Positions 16,771 through 25,463 of a stretch of 64,000 nt of DNA are shown here, piece by piece; position 1 is the first letter of the stretch, and every line of letters starts with the position of its first letter. Source of the DNA: Butyrivibrio sp. (GTDB lineage: Bacteria; Bacillota; Clostridia; Lachnospirales; Lachnospiraceae); assembly GCA_024694565.1 (NCBI GenBank), contig JAILJR010000118.1, forward strand, positions 27,491 through 91,490, read 5' to 3'. The translations under genes and the position numbers were made by a program. The notes under the pieces are model-generated. The model made no database searches. It worked only from the letters and a program-made list of their open reading frames with translations, and was not told the DNA's origin.

Positions 16771-18252
16771 ATGAACATATGTCTTTTAAATGATTCTTTT
16801 CCACCGGTTATTGATGGTGTTGTGAATGTAGTTATGAATTATGCAGATATCCTGACCAGGGAGCTTGAATCCAAGGTGGTTGTTGCCACGCCAAAATATC
16901 CCGATGCTTCGTATGATGCCTATCCGTACAGTGTTATTGCATATCCGAGCTTTGATACTACAGATTTCATCAAGGGCTACAGGACAGGAAATCCTCTTTC
17001 TGTCAGGGAAATTGCACAGATAGTGGACCAAAAGCCCCAGATTATACATACCCACTGCCCGGCAGCATCTACTATCATGGCAAGGATTCTAAGAAGCCAG
17101 ACAAGCGCTCCTATTGTCTTTACCTACCACACCAAATTTGATGTGGACATAGCAAGAGCAGTTGGAGAGGGCTTTCTCAAGAAAGAGACAATCAAGGCCA
17201 TGGTCAGCAACATAGAGGGCTGTGATGATGTCTGGGTTGTGTCCGAGGGTGCCGGAGAGAACTTAAGATCCCTTGGCTACGAGGGAGAACTAAGGGTGAT
17301 GCCAAACGGCGTTGATTTCCCAAAGGGAAGAGCCACGCAGAAAATGGTAAAAGATGTGACGCAGGGCGTAGATGTGCCTGAAGGAATACCGGTATTTCTT
17401 TTTGTTGGAAGGATAATACAGTATAAAGGTCTGCCTATGATAATAGATGCCTTGAATGAATTATCAGGTGAAGGCAAAGAGTACCGGATGGTATTTGTCG
17501 GCGGAGGTCCTGACGAGGAGCTTTTGCAGCAAAAGATAAAGAACTATGGGATTGCTCTTGATGTCTATGACGAGAAGGGCGAGGTCACGCACTTTGAATC
17601 ATCAGGAAAAAAGAGTGGAAAGATGATCTTTACGGGACCGGTGCATGACAGGGAAAAGCTTAGGGCCTGGAATACAAGAGCTGATCTGTTTCTTTTCCCA
17701 TCCACCTATGACACCAACGGAATTGTGGTGAGGGAGGCAGCTGCCTGTGGACTTGGAAGTGTTCTGATCAAGGGCTCCTGTGCCGCGGAGGGCATAACAG
17801 ATGGCAGAAACGGATATCTCATAGATGAAAACAGCAGTGCTCTTGCCGGACTGCTTAGAACTGTATGCATGGATCTTGATGGAATGCATCAGGTTGGACA
17901 GCATGCTATGGATGAAATTTACATCTCCTGGTCCAACAGTGTAAGACTTGCTTTTGACAGATACAAGGAATTACTTGAACTTAAAGCTGATGGGCAGCTT
18001 GTTCGCAGAAAGCACCAGAGCTTTGAAAGCCTTATGAGAAATGCAGAGATTGCTCTTGATGGGACACAGCGGGCATTTTTTGAGATGCCAAAACAGTTCC
18101 AGATGGAGATGAAGGATAACCTTGAAGAGCTCAGAAAGGGGCTCTCCGAAAACATAAGCCAGTTCGGAGACATAGTTTCTTCTAACTTTGATAAACTTAA
18201 TGACGGCTTTACGGAAATCAGGGACAAGATAAATGAAAAATTCGAAAACTGA
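16771..18252 (+). CDS. GT4 family glycosyltransferase with coiled-coil tail
   Basis: 493 aa from ATG 16771, which has GGAG six bases upstream (the track's ATG at 16759 contains that site). The start 'NICLLNDSFPPVIDGVVNVV', 'IIHTHCPAAS', 'VMPNGVDFPKG' and 'FVGRIIQYKGLPMIIDAL' are typical of GT4 retaining transferases; 'NGIVVREAAACGLGSVLIKG' holds the acidic motif that binds the nucleotide. The last 60 residues are predicted coiled coil ('MEMKDNLEELRKGLSENI', 'FTEIRDKINEKFEN'), unusual for the family. Its 3' end overlaps the next gene by 20 nt, so the two are translationally coupled. Donor and acceptor are unknown. Confidence 0.88.
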   Translation: MNICLLNDSFPPVIDGVVNVVMNYADILTRELESKVVVATPKYPDASYDAYPYSVIAYPSFDTTDFIKGYRTGNPLSVREIAQIVDQKPQIIHTHCPAASTIMARILRSQTSAPIVFTYHTKFDVDIARAVGEGFLKKETIKAMVSNIEGCDDVWVVSEGAGENLRSLGYEGELRVMPNGVDFPKGRATQKMVKDVTQGVDVPEGIPVFLFVGRIIQYKGLPMIIDALNELSGEGKEYRMVFVGGGPDEELLQQKIKNYGIALDVYDEKGEVTHFESSGKKSGKMIFTGPVHDREKLRAWNTRADLFLFPSTYDTNGIVVREAAACGLGSVLIKGSCAAEGITDGRNGYLIDENSSALAGLLRTVCMDLDGMHQVGQHAMDEIYISWSNSVRLAFDRYKELLELKADGQLVRRKHQSFESLMRNAEIALDGTQRAFFEMPKQFQMEMKDNLEELRKGLSENISQFGDIVSSNFDKLNDGFTEIRDKINEKFEN

Positions 18253-19972
18253 TAAAAGTGACTGGTATAAGAAGATGAGCTTCTACCAGATATGGGTAAG
18301 GAGCTTTGCAGATGGAAACGGCGATGGAATAGGTGATCTGTACGGAGTCGAACAAAAGCTTGAATATATAAGATCACTGGGAGTTGACGGAATATGGTTT
18401 TCGCCAATTTATCCATCACCTAATGCTGACTTTGGCTATGATATATCGGATTATCGGAATATCCATCCCGACTTTGGAGACCTGGAACAGTTTAAGAAGG
18501 TTCTTAACAGAGCCCATGAGCTTGGACTTAAGGTCATAATGGATCTTGTGGTGAACCACACCTCAGATGAACACCCCTGGTTTATTGAGAGCAGGAAGGG
18601 GAGGGATAATCCATATAGTGATTTTTATATCTGGCGTGATAAACCAAATAACTGGGACAGTCTCTTTGAGGGCAAGGCATGGGAGTATGACGAAAGCAGA
18701 GGACAATACTATCTTCATATCTTTGCAAAAAAACAGCCTGATCTCAACATGGACAACCCAAAGGTCAGGGAAGAAGTCAAAGGCATAATGCGATTTTGGC
18801 TTGATATGGGGGTAGATGGCTTCAGAGAGGACGTAATCAACTTTATCTCCAAGAAGGAGGGGCTGCCCAATGGGATTCCTTTTCTTCCCGCAGTTAATGG
18901 AATGCCCTATTACAAGGACGGACCGCATATTCATGAATATCTTGGAGAGTTTCGAAAGGTCTGTGATGAGTATGACTGCTTTCAGCTGGGCGAGGGGCCG
19001 ATGACTACAGTAAAGTCAGCCATGAAGTATCTGACGGGACCCACAAAATCTCTGGATATGATGTTTTCCTTTGACCACATGATGGCAGACTGCCTCTACA
19101 CTGAGTATATACACAGACCGTTTTCTCTTATCAAGCTGAAGAAGGCCTTCACGAAGTGGCAAAATGCACTTAACGGAAAGGCCTGGAATGCTCTTTATCT
19201 TGAGAACCATGATCATCCCCGGATCATAAGCAGATACGGAAGTCACCATTTCTGGAGAGAGAGCGGGACGATGCTGGCTGCAAGCTATATATTCCAGCAG
19301 GGAACCCCCTTTATATATCAGGGGCAGGAGATTGGCATGACCAACATTAAGCTCATGTCTATCGATCAGTATGTGGATGTGTCCTCTATAACAAACTACA
19401 ATACCTATCACCTGAAGGAAGACCCTGAGAGACGCCTTCACCGCATTCATCTGTCGAGCCGTGACTCCGCCAGAACTCCAATGCAGTGGAACAGCTCTGA
19501 AAATGCCGGATTTTCAGAAGTTAAACCATGGTTTTATGTTAATCCCAATTACAGGAGGATAAATGTTGAAAAGCAGGAGAAGGATGAGAACAGTATCCTG
19601 AACTTTTACAGAAAGTGTCTTGCCCTCAGAAAGAGCACAGATACCCTTATTTACGGAGACTATACCGAACATTTCCCCAAGAATCCTGACATTTATACCT
19701 ATGAGCGCAGTCTTGGGGATGATAGTTATCTCATAATCTGTTCTTTCTCAAGGCTTCCGGTTAAACCCAAAAAGCCCAAAAAATTCTCGGGTAAGCACGG
19801 AGAACTGGTGTTGTGCAATTATCCTAAAAAAATGAACGCACGATCCGGTGACGACAGCGCCGGAAGAAGAGTCATTGATAAAGTGCAGGGAGAATTGGAC
19901 GAGATAGAGTTAAAACATGGCTTTTTCCGGCCTTACGAGGTCAGGGTATACAGATATCGGCTGACCCGATAA
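18233..19972 (+). CDS. GH13 alpha-glucosidase (oligo-1,6-glucosidase-like)
   Basis: 579 aa. Conserved order: 'SFYQIWVRSFADGNGDGIGDLYGV', 'YGYDISDYRNI'-type strand 2, 'DLVVNHTSDEHPWF', nucleophile Asp200 in 'GVDGFREDVINF', acid/base Glu254 in 'FQLGEGPM', and Asp327 in 'ENHDHPRIISR'. The usual ENHDQPR has His for Gln here. No signal peptide, so cytosolic. The GDGIGDLYG and 'QGQEIGM' motifs fit exo-acting alpha-glucosidases that cut isomaltose, sucrose or related disaccharides. Overlap with the GT4 gene suggests a joint role, possibly in storage glucan or disaccharide turnover. Confidence 0.9.
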   Translation: MKNSKTDKSDWYKKMSFYQIWVRSFADGNGDGIGDLYGVEQKLEYIRSLGVDGIWFSPIYPSPNADFGYDISDYRNIHPDFGDLEQFKKVLNRAHELGLKVIMDLVVNHTSDEHPWFIESRKGRDNPYSDFYIWRDKPNNWDSLFEGKAWEYDESRGQYYLHIFAKKQPDLNMDNPKVREEVKGIMRFWLDMGVDGFREDVINFISKKEGLPNGIPFLPAVNGMPYYKDGPHIHEYLGEFRKVCDEYDCFQLGEGPMTTVKSAMKYLTGPTKSLDMMFSFDHMMADCLYTEYIHRPFSLIKLKKAFTKWQNALNGKAWNALYLENHDHPRIISRYGSHHFWRESGTMLAASYIFQQGTPFIYQGQEIGMTNIKLMSIDQYVDVSSITNYNTYHLKEDPERRLHRIHLSSRDSARTPMQWNSSENAGFSEVKPWFYVNPNYRRINVEKQEKDENSILNFYRKCLALRKSTDTLIYGDYTEHFPKNPDIYTYERSLGDDSYLIICSFSRLPVKPKKPKKFSGKHGELVLCNYPKKMNARSGDDSAGRRVIDKVQGELDEIELKHGFFRPYEVRVYRYRLTR

Positions 19973-19987
19973 TAGAATAATACGGTA

Positions 19988-20032
19988 CATTCAGTGGTCA
20001 GCAGGAACGGGATTGTCCGGAGCAAATGAATG
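19988..20032. repeat. Short inverted repeat, ATTCAGTGGTCAGC family (R1)
   Basis: CATTCA and TGAATG flank ATTCAGTGGTCAGCAGG and TTGTCCGGAGCA. Related sequences lie at 23525, 28329, 42024 and 48762, always between genes. Confidence 0.5.
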
Positions 20033-20061
20033 TCTGTCCGCAGAATTTTACTGAAAAATAA

Positions 20062-20105
20062 AAAAGAATGGATGTTGATTGTTTGTGATCATCATCCATT
20101 CTTTT
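20062..20105. terminator. Bidirectional intrinsic terminator
   Basis: AAAAGAATGGATG pairs with CATCCATTCTTTT over 13 bp, with A and T tracts on both sides, between the convergent GH13 and nrdD genes. The stem is nearly the same as the terminator after glyA. Confidence 0.85.
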
Positions 20106-20161
20106 TGTTGATAATAATTATGAGAACACTTTACAGCATGTGTGTAATCAGCAGGTTTAGA

Positions 20162-22567
20162 TTATGACACGGCACGATCCTTGATCCAGGTCTTGATGTC
20201 GGAGACTCCGAGAACCTTCACGAAGCGATCACCTGAGGCGATCACGAGGGTAGGAGCCTGCATTATTCCGAATTTTTCTACGAGATCGGGATTTTCATTT
20301 GCATCCAGTGTTTTATAGTTTACGCCGGCCTTGTCAAGTAAGGAGCCTGCAATCTTGCAGTTCGGACAGGTTGTTGTCTTGAACAGCATTACTGTTCCTC
20401 CGTCAACATTGACTGCAGCTTCCTTCGAATCATTATTTGATTTCCTGACAGCAGCCTCGGCAAAATTAATGCTCTTTGGTCCCTCGTGCGTAAGATTGGA
20501 AATTCCTACGTTGTAAACCTTTCTGTCCTTGTACTCCTGAGCCTTGCCGTCATTCCAGTTGGCAACAGGGCGGTAGTAGCCGGTTATGCGGCTGTATACC
20601 TCTGTCTTTGCTCCGCAGCATGGACAGACTGTCTGTTCTCCGGTGAGATATCCGTGCTCTTTACATACTGAGTAGGTCGGTGACATTGTGTAGTAAGGAA
20701 GCTTATAATTTTCTGCAATCTTCCTTACCAGACTTGCAGCTGCCTTCCAGTCGGGAAGCTTTTCACCGAGGAATGCATGGAAAACGGTTCCGGAGGTATA
20801 CAGAGTCTGAAGCTCATCCTGAATGTCCAGAGCAGAGTAGATGTCCTCTGTGTAGCCTACCGGAAGGTGAGATGAGTTTGTATAATACGGAGTTCCGTTC
20901 ATGTTGGCTGTAATGATATCGGGGTAGAGCTCCTTGTCATGCTTTGCAAAGCGATAAGTTGTGGACTCTGCAGGTGTTGCCTCGAGGTTGTAGAGGTCAC
21001 CGTATTTCTCCTGGTAGTCTGACAGACGTTCTCTCATATGATTGAGAACAGCCTTTGAGAACTCTACTGTCTTTTCATTTGTCATGTCGGCACCGATCCA
21101 GTTTGCATTCAGCCCGACTTCATTCATGCCGATAAGGCCGATTGTAGAGAAGTGGTTGGCAAAGGTTCCGAGGTATCTCTTGGTATAAGGGTAAAGACCC
21201 TGATCAAGGAGCTTGGTGATGACCTGTCTCTTGGTATTGAGACTTCTTGCAGCCACATCCATGAGGTGGTCAAGTCTCTTGTAGAAGTCCTCCTCGTCCT
21301 TGGCAAGGTAGGCAATCCTTGGCATATTGATTGTGACTACTCCGATAGAGCCTGTTGACTCGCCGGAACCAAAGAATCCACCGGATTTCTTGCGCAGCTC
21401 CCTGAGGTCAAGGCGAAGTCTGCAGCACATTGAGCGGACATCACTGGGTTCCATGTCGGAATTGATGTAATTTGAGAAGTAAGGTGTGCCGTACTTGGCT
21501 GTCATCTCGAAGAGCAGCTTATTGTTCTCAGTCTCGCTCCAGTCAAAATCACGTGTGATAGAGTATGTGGGGATAGGATACTGGAAGCCTCTTCCGTTGG
21601 CATCGCCCTCGATCATAATCTCGATGAATGCCTTGTTGACCATATCCATTTCCTTCTGACAGTCACCGTATGTGAAATCGAGCTCCTTGCCGCCTACCAG
21701 ACAGTTCTGGTTCTTAAGGTCATTGGGAACGGTCCAGTCAAGAGTGATATTTGAGAAAGGAGCCTGTGTTCCCCAGCGGCTGGGTGTATTTACACCGTAA
21801 ACAAAGGACTGGATACACTGCTTTACCTCATGTTGAGAGAGGTTGTCCACCTTCACAAATGGTGCAAGGTATGTATCAAAGGATGAGAATGCCTGGGCAC
21901 CTGCCCACTCATTCTGCATGATTCCGAGGAAGTTGACCATCTGGTTGCACAGTGTGGACAGATGGCATGCAGGCGAAGATGTGATCTTGCCGGGAACGCC
22001 GCCAAGACCCTCCTGGATCAGCTGCTTGAGGCTCCAGCCTGCACAGTATCCTGTCAGCATTGCAAGATCATGGATATGTATTGCTGCGGTCCTGTGTGCA
22101 TTTGCAACCTCTTCATCATATACTTCTGAAAGCCAGTAATTGGCTGTGATAGCGCCTGAGTTGGACAGAATAAGACCGCCGACAGAATAAGTGACGGTAG
22201 AGTTCTCCTTGACACGCCAGTCGTTGATCTTGAGATAATCATCAACTATATCCTTGTAATTGAGAAGGGCAGAATTGACATTGCGAACCTTCTCGCGCTG
22301 TTTACGATAGAGAATATATGCTTTTGAGACATCAGAATAGCCGGCCTCTGAGAGTACCTTCTCGACGCTGTCCTGAATCTCCTCAACGGTTATTTTGCCA
22401 TCCTTGACCTTTTTCTCAAAATCTGAGGCGACCCTCAGAGAAATAAGATCAATAACGCTTGAGTGATAATCCTTCTCAAGGGCCACAAAGGCCTTTGTTA
22501 TTGCTGCGGAAATCTTGGAAATGTTAAAATCTGCTATGGCTCCATCCCTTTTCACAACCTGATACAT
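20162..22567 (-). CDS. nrdD: Anaerobic ribonucleoside-triphosphate reductase with fused C-terminal glutaredoxin-like domain
   Basis: 801 aa. Makes dNTPs from NTPs without oxygen. N-terminal ATP cone 'VVKRDGAIADFNISKIS', then the barrel; near the end the zinc cysteines 'CKEHG' and 'CPCCG' are followed by 'SRITGYYRPVANWN' with the glycyl radical at Gly663. Residues 723-801 form an added redoxin domain, 'GGTVMLFKTTTCPNCKIAGSLL' with CPNC at 734-737 and cis-proline 'MQAPTLV'. This suggests electrons come from a thioredoxin/glutaredoxin system rather than formate, as described for the NrdD2 subgroup. The activase gene nrdG lies upstream, with NrdR boxes between. Confidence 0.95.
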   Translation of the reverse strand: MYQVVKRDGAIADFNISKISAAITKAFVALEKDYHSSVIDLISLRVASDFEKKVKDGKITVEEIQDSVEKVLSEAGYSDVSKAYILYRKQREKVRNVNSALLNYKDIVDDYLKINDWRVKENSTVTYSVGGLILSNSGAITANYWLSEVYDEEVANAHRTAAIHIHDLAMLTGYCAGWSLKQLIQEGLGGVPGKITSSPACHLSTLCNQMVNFLGIMQNEWAGAQAFSSFDTYLAPFVKVDNLSQHEVKQCIQSFVYGVNTPSRWGTQAPFSNITLDWTVPNDLKNQNCLVGGKELDFTYGDCQKEMDMVNKAFIEIMIEGDANGRGFQYPIPTYSITRDFDWSETENNKLLFEMTAKYGTPYFSNYINSDMEPSDVRSMCCRLRLDLRELRKKSGGFFGSGESTGSIGVVTINMPRIAYLAKDEEDFYKRLDHLMDVAARSLNTKRQVITKLLDQGLYPYTKRYLGTFANHFSTIGLIGMNEVGLNANWIGADMTNEKTVEFSKAVLNHMRERLSDYQEKYGDLYNLEATPAESTTYRFAKHDKELYPDIITANMNGTPYYTNSSHLPVGYTEDIYSALDIQDELQTLYTSGTVFHAFLGEKLPDWKAAASLVRKIAENYKLPYYTMSPTYSVCKEHGYLTGEQTVCPCCGAKTEVYSRITGYYRPVANWNDGKAQEYKDRKVYNVGISNLTHEGPKSINFAEAAVRKSNNDSKEAAVNVDGGTVMLFKTTTCPNCKIAGSLLDKAGVNYKTLDANENPDLVEKFGIMQAPTLVIASGDRFVKVLGVSDIKTWIKDRAVS

Positions 22568-22643
22568 ATGTATCCCCCTTTAAGAAAAATTTTATAAAAA
22601 TGCTGTCCCTATCAGCCCAATACATATTCTTTTTAGATAAAAC

Positions 22644-22667
22644 AAGTGCCAATCCGCCTTGGCACTT
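22644..22667 (-). terminator. Hairpin in the nrdD leader (terminator or attenuator-like)
   Basis: On the minus strand AAGTGCCAA and TTGGCACTT form a perfect 9-bp stem with a 6-nt loop, followed by TGTTTTATC. It sits between the NrdR boxes and the nrdD start, so it would lie in the nrdD leader RNA. It could instead end transcripts coming from nrdG. Confidence 0.55.
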
Positions 22668-22700
22668 TTGTTAATAAGAAGATAACATAAATAAAAGATG

Positions 22701-22748
22701 GTGTCAATATATTGATGAACGAAATATAGTAAACACAATATATAGTAG
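22701..22748 (-). promoter_or_regulatory. Pair of NrdR boxes upstream of nrdD
   Basis: GTGTCAATATATTGAT at 22701 and ACACAATATATAGTAG at 22733 both carry the NrdR core CAATATATWG (consensus ACACWATATATWGTGT type). Their starts are 32 bp, about three helical turns, apart, as is usual for NrdR pairs. A half-matching ACGAAATATAGTAAAC lies between them. NrdR represses ribonucleotide reductase genes when dATP is high; no nrdR gene is in this window. Confidence 0.75.
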
Positions 22749-22805
22749 TGAGCGGCGGCAAAGAAAGTATGCCGGTAAAAAAGTGTAAAAAAAGAATAAA
22801 CAGCC

Positions 22806-23495
22806 CTAAATACCGCGGATTGATGAGTTTGGAACGTATGTTTTTACTATATCAAGATATTGTAGCAGCTCATTATTTGAAGGGGCATGAAGGCTCTTAT
22901 CTGGTACTGTATCTCTCTCAACATATTGTTGCAGATAATATGCTTTTGCCCCCCTCAATAATATACCAATGTACTCAAAATCGTTTAATTCATGAAACTC
23001 TTTTACGACAGTGGTCCGAAATTCATAATCAGGAGCCTTTTCTCTTATGATGGAGATACTTCTTTCAATCAGGGATGTATCAACCGCCACCTCTCCGCAG
23101 GTCAAAGAATATTTTTCGGGACTGTTCTTGATATCCATCGCCACGTAGTCAATAAGACCGTCATTCAGGAGCCTGTCAAGCTCATCGGGATGATACCCGT
23201 TTGTATCGAGCTTGATAAGAAAGTTAAGGTCCCTGATCCTTTCGATAAAGCCTCTGATATCACGACGCAGCAGAGGCTCTCCGCCTGTTATTGCCACGCC
23301 GTCCAGAAGTCCCTTTCTCTTATTCAGGAATCTGAAAAACTCTTCTTCATCCACGACAGGCTCCATACTGCCATTAACAAGCTCAAAATTATGGCAGTAG
23401 GGGCACCTGAAATCACAACCGCCCAAAAATACGGTGCAGGCAATATGCCCCGGATAGTCAAGTAGTGTCATTTTCTGAAGTCCATGTATCTGCAT
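22806..23495 (-). CDS. nrdG: Anaerobic ribonucleoside-triphosphate reductase activating protein
   Basis: 229 aa radical SAM enzyme. Uses a 4Fe-4S cluster and S-adenosylmethionine to put the glycyl radical on NrdD. The cluster motif is 'CDFRCPYC' (Cys27, Cys31, Cys34), followed by 'VAITGGEPLLRRDI' and 'LIKLDTNGYHPDEL'. Start has AAAGGAG. It precedes nrdD on the minus strand with a 238-bp gap containing NrdR boxes, the reverse of the more common nrdD-nrdG order, so the two genes may be transcribed separately. Confidence 0.94.
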   Translation of the reverse strand: MQIHGLQKMTLLDYPGHIACTVFLGGCDFRCPYCHNFELVNGSMEPVVDEEEFFRFLNKRKGLLDGVAITGGEPLLRRDIRGFIERIRDLNFLIKLDTNGYHPDELDRLLNDGLIDYVAMDIKNSPEKYSLTCGEVAVDTSLIERSISIIREKAPDYEFRTTVVKEFHELNDFEYIGILLRGAKAYYLQQYVERDTVPDKSLHAPSNNELLQYLDIVKTYVPNSSIRGI

Positions 23496-23524
23496 GATAT
23501 ACTCCTTTTTTACAATTAAGCTGC

Positions 23525-23620
23525 CGTCCGGAGCAGGCAGGGCAAGAGCGGATGTATGGCTGAGCAGGAGAGCCTGTCACCGCGTCTGCCCGGTCTGCTG
23601 CGGCTGGAAACTTGAATGCA
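23525..23620. repeat. Imperfect inverted repeat related to the R-family (R5)
   Basis: GTCCGGAGCAGGCAGGGCA and the later CTGCCCGGTCTGCTGCGGCT can fold back on each other. The right part, CGGTCTGCTGCGGCTGG followed by CTTGAAT, resembles the inner right arm of the repeat at 42024. It occupies the gap between divergent nrdG and holA. Confidence 0.4.
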
Positions 23621-23687
23621 ACCTTCTTGTATCAACATTTTCTTTTAATACAATATATGGTAACATAAATAATGAGGTTTTAAACAT

Positions 23688-24710
23688 ATGGCTGGTAAAA
23701 CATCGGATTTCCCGGTTAAACAACGTCAACTTAATGAAGATGTGCAGACAGGTGATTATAAGCCCTGTTATCTGATATATGGTGAAGAGGCGTACCTGCG
23801 CCTCCAGAACAGGGACAAGCTCCTTAAGGGGCTTGGAATTACCGGAAACAGCATGAATTTCAACCGATATGGCAAGGATTCACAGCCTGCACAGATAATT
23901 GATATGGCTGAGACCATGCCCTTTCTTGCAGACAAGAGAGTCATTCTCATAGAGGACAGCGGATTTTTCAAGAGCGGCTGTCCCGAGCTTGCAGGTTATC
24001 TCAAGAATCCATCAGAGACTACACTGTTTCTCTTTGTGGAGTCGGAGGTGGACAAGCGAAAGGACATTTATAAGGCCGCATCAAAGCTTGGATTTGAGAT
24101 GGAATGCACCGTTCAGGATGAAGAGATGCTGAAGAGGTGGCTTAGGTCCAAATTTCAGGCTGAGGGTAAGAGCATTTCGCCAGGGGCTCAGTCCGTGCTT
24201 CTTGACAGGGTTGGAACTGATATGTCAAATCTTTCGACTGAGATTGAGAAGCTGGTGTGCTACTGCATTGACAGGGGTGAGATTAAAGAAGGGGACATCG
24301 AGGCAGTCTGTGCCAATTATCTTACGAGCAGTATATTTGCCATGACTGATGCAATCTCAGGACAGGAAAAGAAAAAGGCAATGGAGGTCTACTACGATCT
24401 GATAGCCCTCAAGGAGCCTCCCGCAAGGATTCTTTCTCTCATCACAAGGCAGTTCAACCTCATGATCAGGATCAAGGAGATGACTGACAACAAAAGAGAC
24501 AGAAGGAGCATCGCGCAGTCACTTAAGCTTGCGGATTTTGTTGTGGGCAAATACCAGAACTGGGCGAGAAGCTACACCTATGAACAGCTCAGACAGGCAC
24601 TTGAAATTTGTGCTTCCTGCGATGAAGCTGTCAAAAGCGGAAGACTTTCAGATGTCATCAGCGTGGAGATGGTGATAATAGGATGTACTTCATTCAGGCG
24701 TGCAGTGTAA
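23688..24710 (+). CDS. holA: DNA polymerase III delta subunit
   Basis: 340 aa. Clamp-loader subunit that opens the sliding clamp. The N-terminal half has 'CYLIYGEEAYLRLQNRDKLLKG' (a degenerate Walker A region as in HolA), 'AETMPFLADKRVILIEDSGFF' and 'TLFLFVESEVDKRKDIYK'; the C-terminal collar is 'ARILSLITRQFNLMIRIKEM' and 'LADFVVGKYQNWARSYTYEQL'. A GAGG site precedes ATG. Followed by a DUF1653 protein after 66 nt. Confidence 0.93.
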   Translation: MAGKTSDFPVKQRQLNEDVQTGDYKPCYLIYGEEAYLRLQNRDKLLKGLGITGNSMNFNRYGKDSQPAQIIDMAETMPFLADKRVILIEDSGFFKSGCPELAGYLKNPSETTLFLFVESEVDKRKDIYKAASKLGFEMECTVQDEEMLKRWLRSKFQAEGKSISPGAQSVLLDRVGTDMSNLSTEIEKLVCYCIDRGEIKEGDIEAVCANYLTSSIFAMTDAISGQEKKKAMEVYYDLIALKEPPARILSLITRQFNLMIRIKEMTDNKRDRRSIAQSLKLADFVVGKYQNWARSYTYEQLRQALEICASCDEAVKSGRLSDVISVEMVIIGCTSFRRAV

Positions 24711-24776
24711 AAAGTTTGAAAAAATGTTTATTTTGCCTTATAATAAAAAGATGTATGTCCGAAGGGAGATTTATAT

Positions 24777-25460
24777 ATGGCTGACAGACCAAGACCACAG
24801 GAACTTTATAGACATTTTAAGGGGAATTTATATCAGATCGTCACTATCGCGATCAACTCCGAGACCAAGGAGGAGATGGTAGTGTATCAGGCATTATACG
24901 GGGATTACAGGACTTATGTGCGGCCCCTTGACATGTTCATGTCTGAGGTCAACAGGAAGAAGTACCCTGATGCTGTTCAGAGATACCGCTTTGAAAAGGT
25001 AAAAAGGAGCTCGCTCCCGGGGGCAAGGCCGATGCCTTTACCTGAAGGCAGGCAACAGGAAAGCATGAACCGCCCGGAGCCTGTAGAGAATGACAGAGTT
25101 GTAAGACCTGCAAGGGTATCACATCCCGGAGCAGGTATAAGGAACAGCGGCCCCGTCAGGCTTAAATTTGATAAAAAGCCTTATGAGACTACCGGAGTTA
25201 TGGGCAAAAGCATTGCCGATGAGGCAAGGGACCTCAACCTTGATCCGCTCGTGATACAGTTTATGGATGCGGATCTTGCTTCGGAAAAGAGCGATATCCT
25301 TGTTAAGCTAAAACCCATAATTACCAATGAAATGATAGACATAATGGCTCTTTCAGTCGGGGTGGTTGTCAATGAGGGAGATGTATATGACAGATACAAT
25401 GATCTTCGTACCTGTCTTGCCACGATGGAAAAGTTTGAGAGTTCAAGATTAAGGAGTTGA
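24777..25460 (+). CDS. DUF1653 domain protein
   Basis: 227 aa. Residues 5-75 match the DUF1653 pattern ('LYRHFKGNLYQIVTIAINSETKEEMVVYQALYG', 'YVRPLDMFMSEV'). A Pro/Arg-rich linker (about 80-125) joins a second helical region with 'DPLVIQFMDADLASEKSDIL' and 'YNDLRTCLATMEKF' that I do not recognise. DUF1653 proteins are small and of unknown function; this longer two-part form is usual in Lachnospiraceae as far as I recall. Good GGGAG site; 3 nt separate it from the GT2 gene, so they share a transcript. Confidence 0.8.
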   Translation: MADRPRPQELYRHFKGNLYQIVTIAINSETKEEMVVYQALYGDYRTYVRPLDMFMSEVNRKKYPDAVQRYRFEKVKRSSLPGARPMPLPEGRQQESMNRPEPVENDRVVRPARVSHPGAGIRNSGPVRLKFDKKPYETTGVMGKSIADEARDLNLDPLVIQFMDADLASEKSDILVKLKPIITNEMIDIMALSVGVVVNEGDVYDRYNDLRTCLATMEKFESSRLRS

Positions 25461-25463
25461 CCC

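Noticed and set aside
22992-23465. 157-aa plus-strand ORF opposite nrdG
   Set aside because: Antisense shadow of a conserved radical SAM gene with no recognisable motif.
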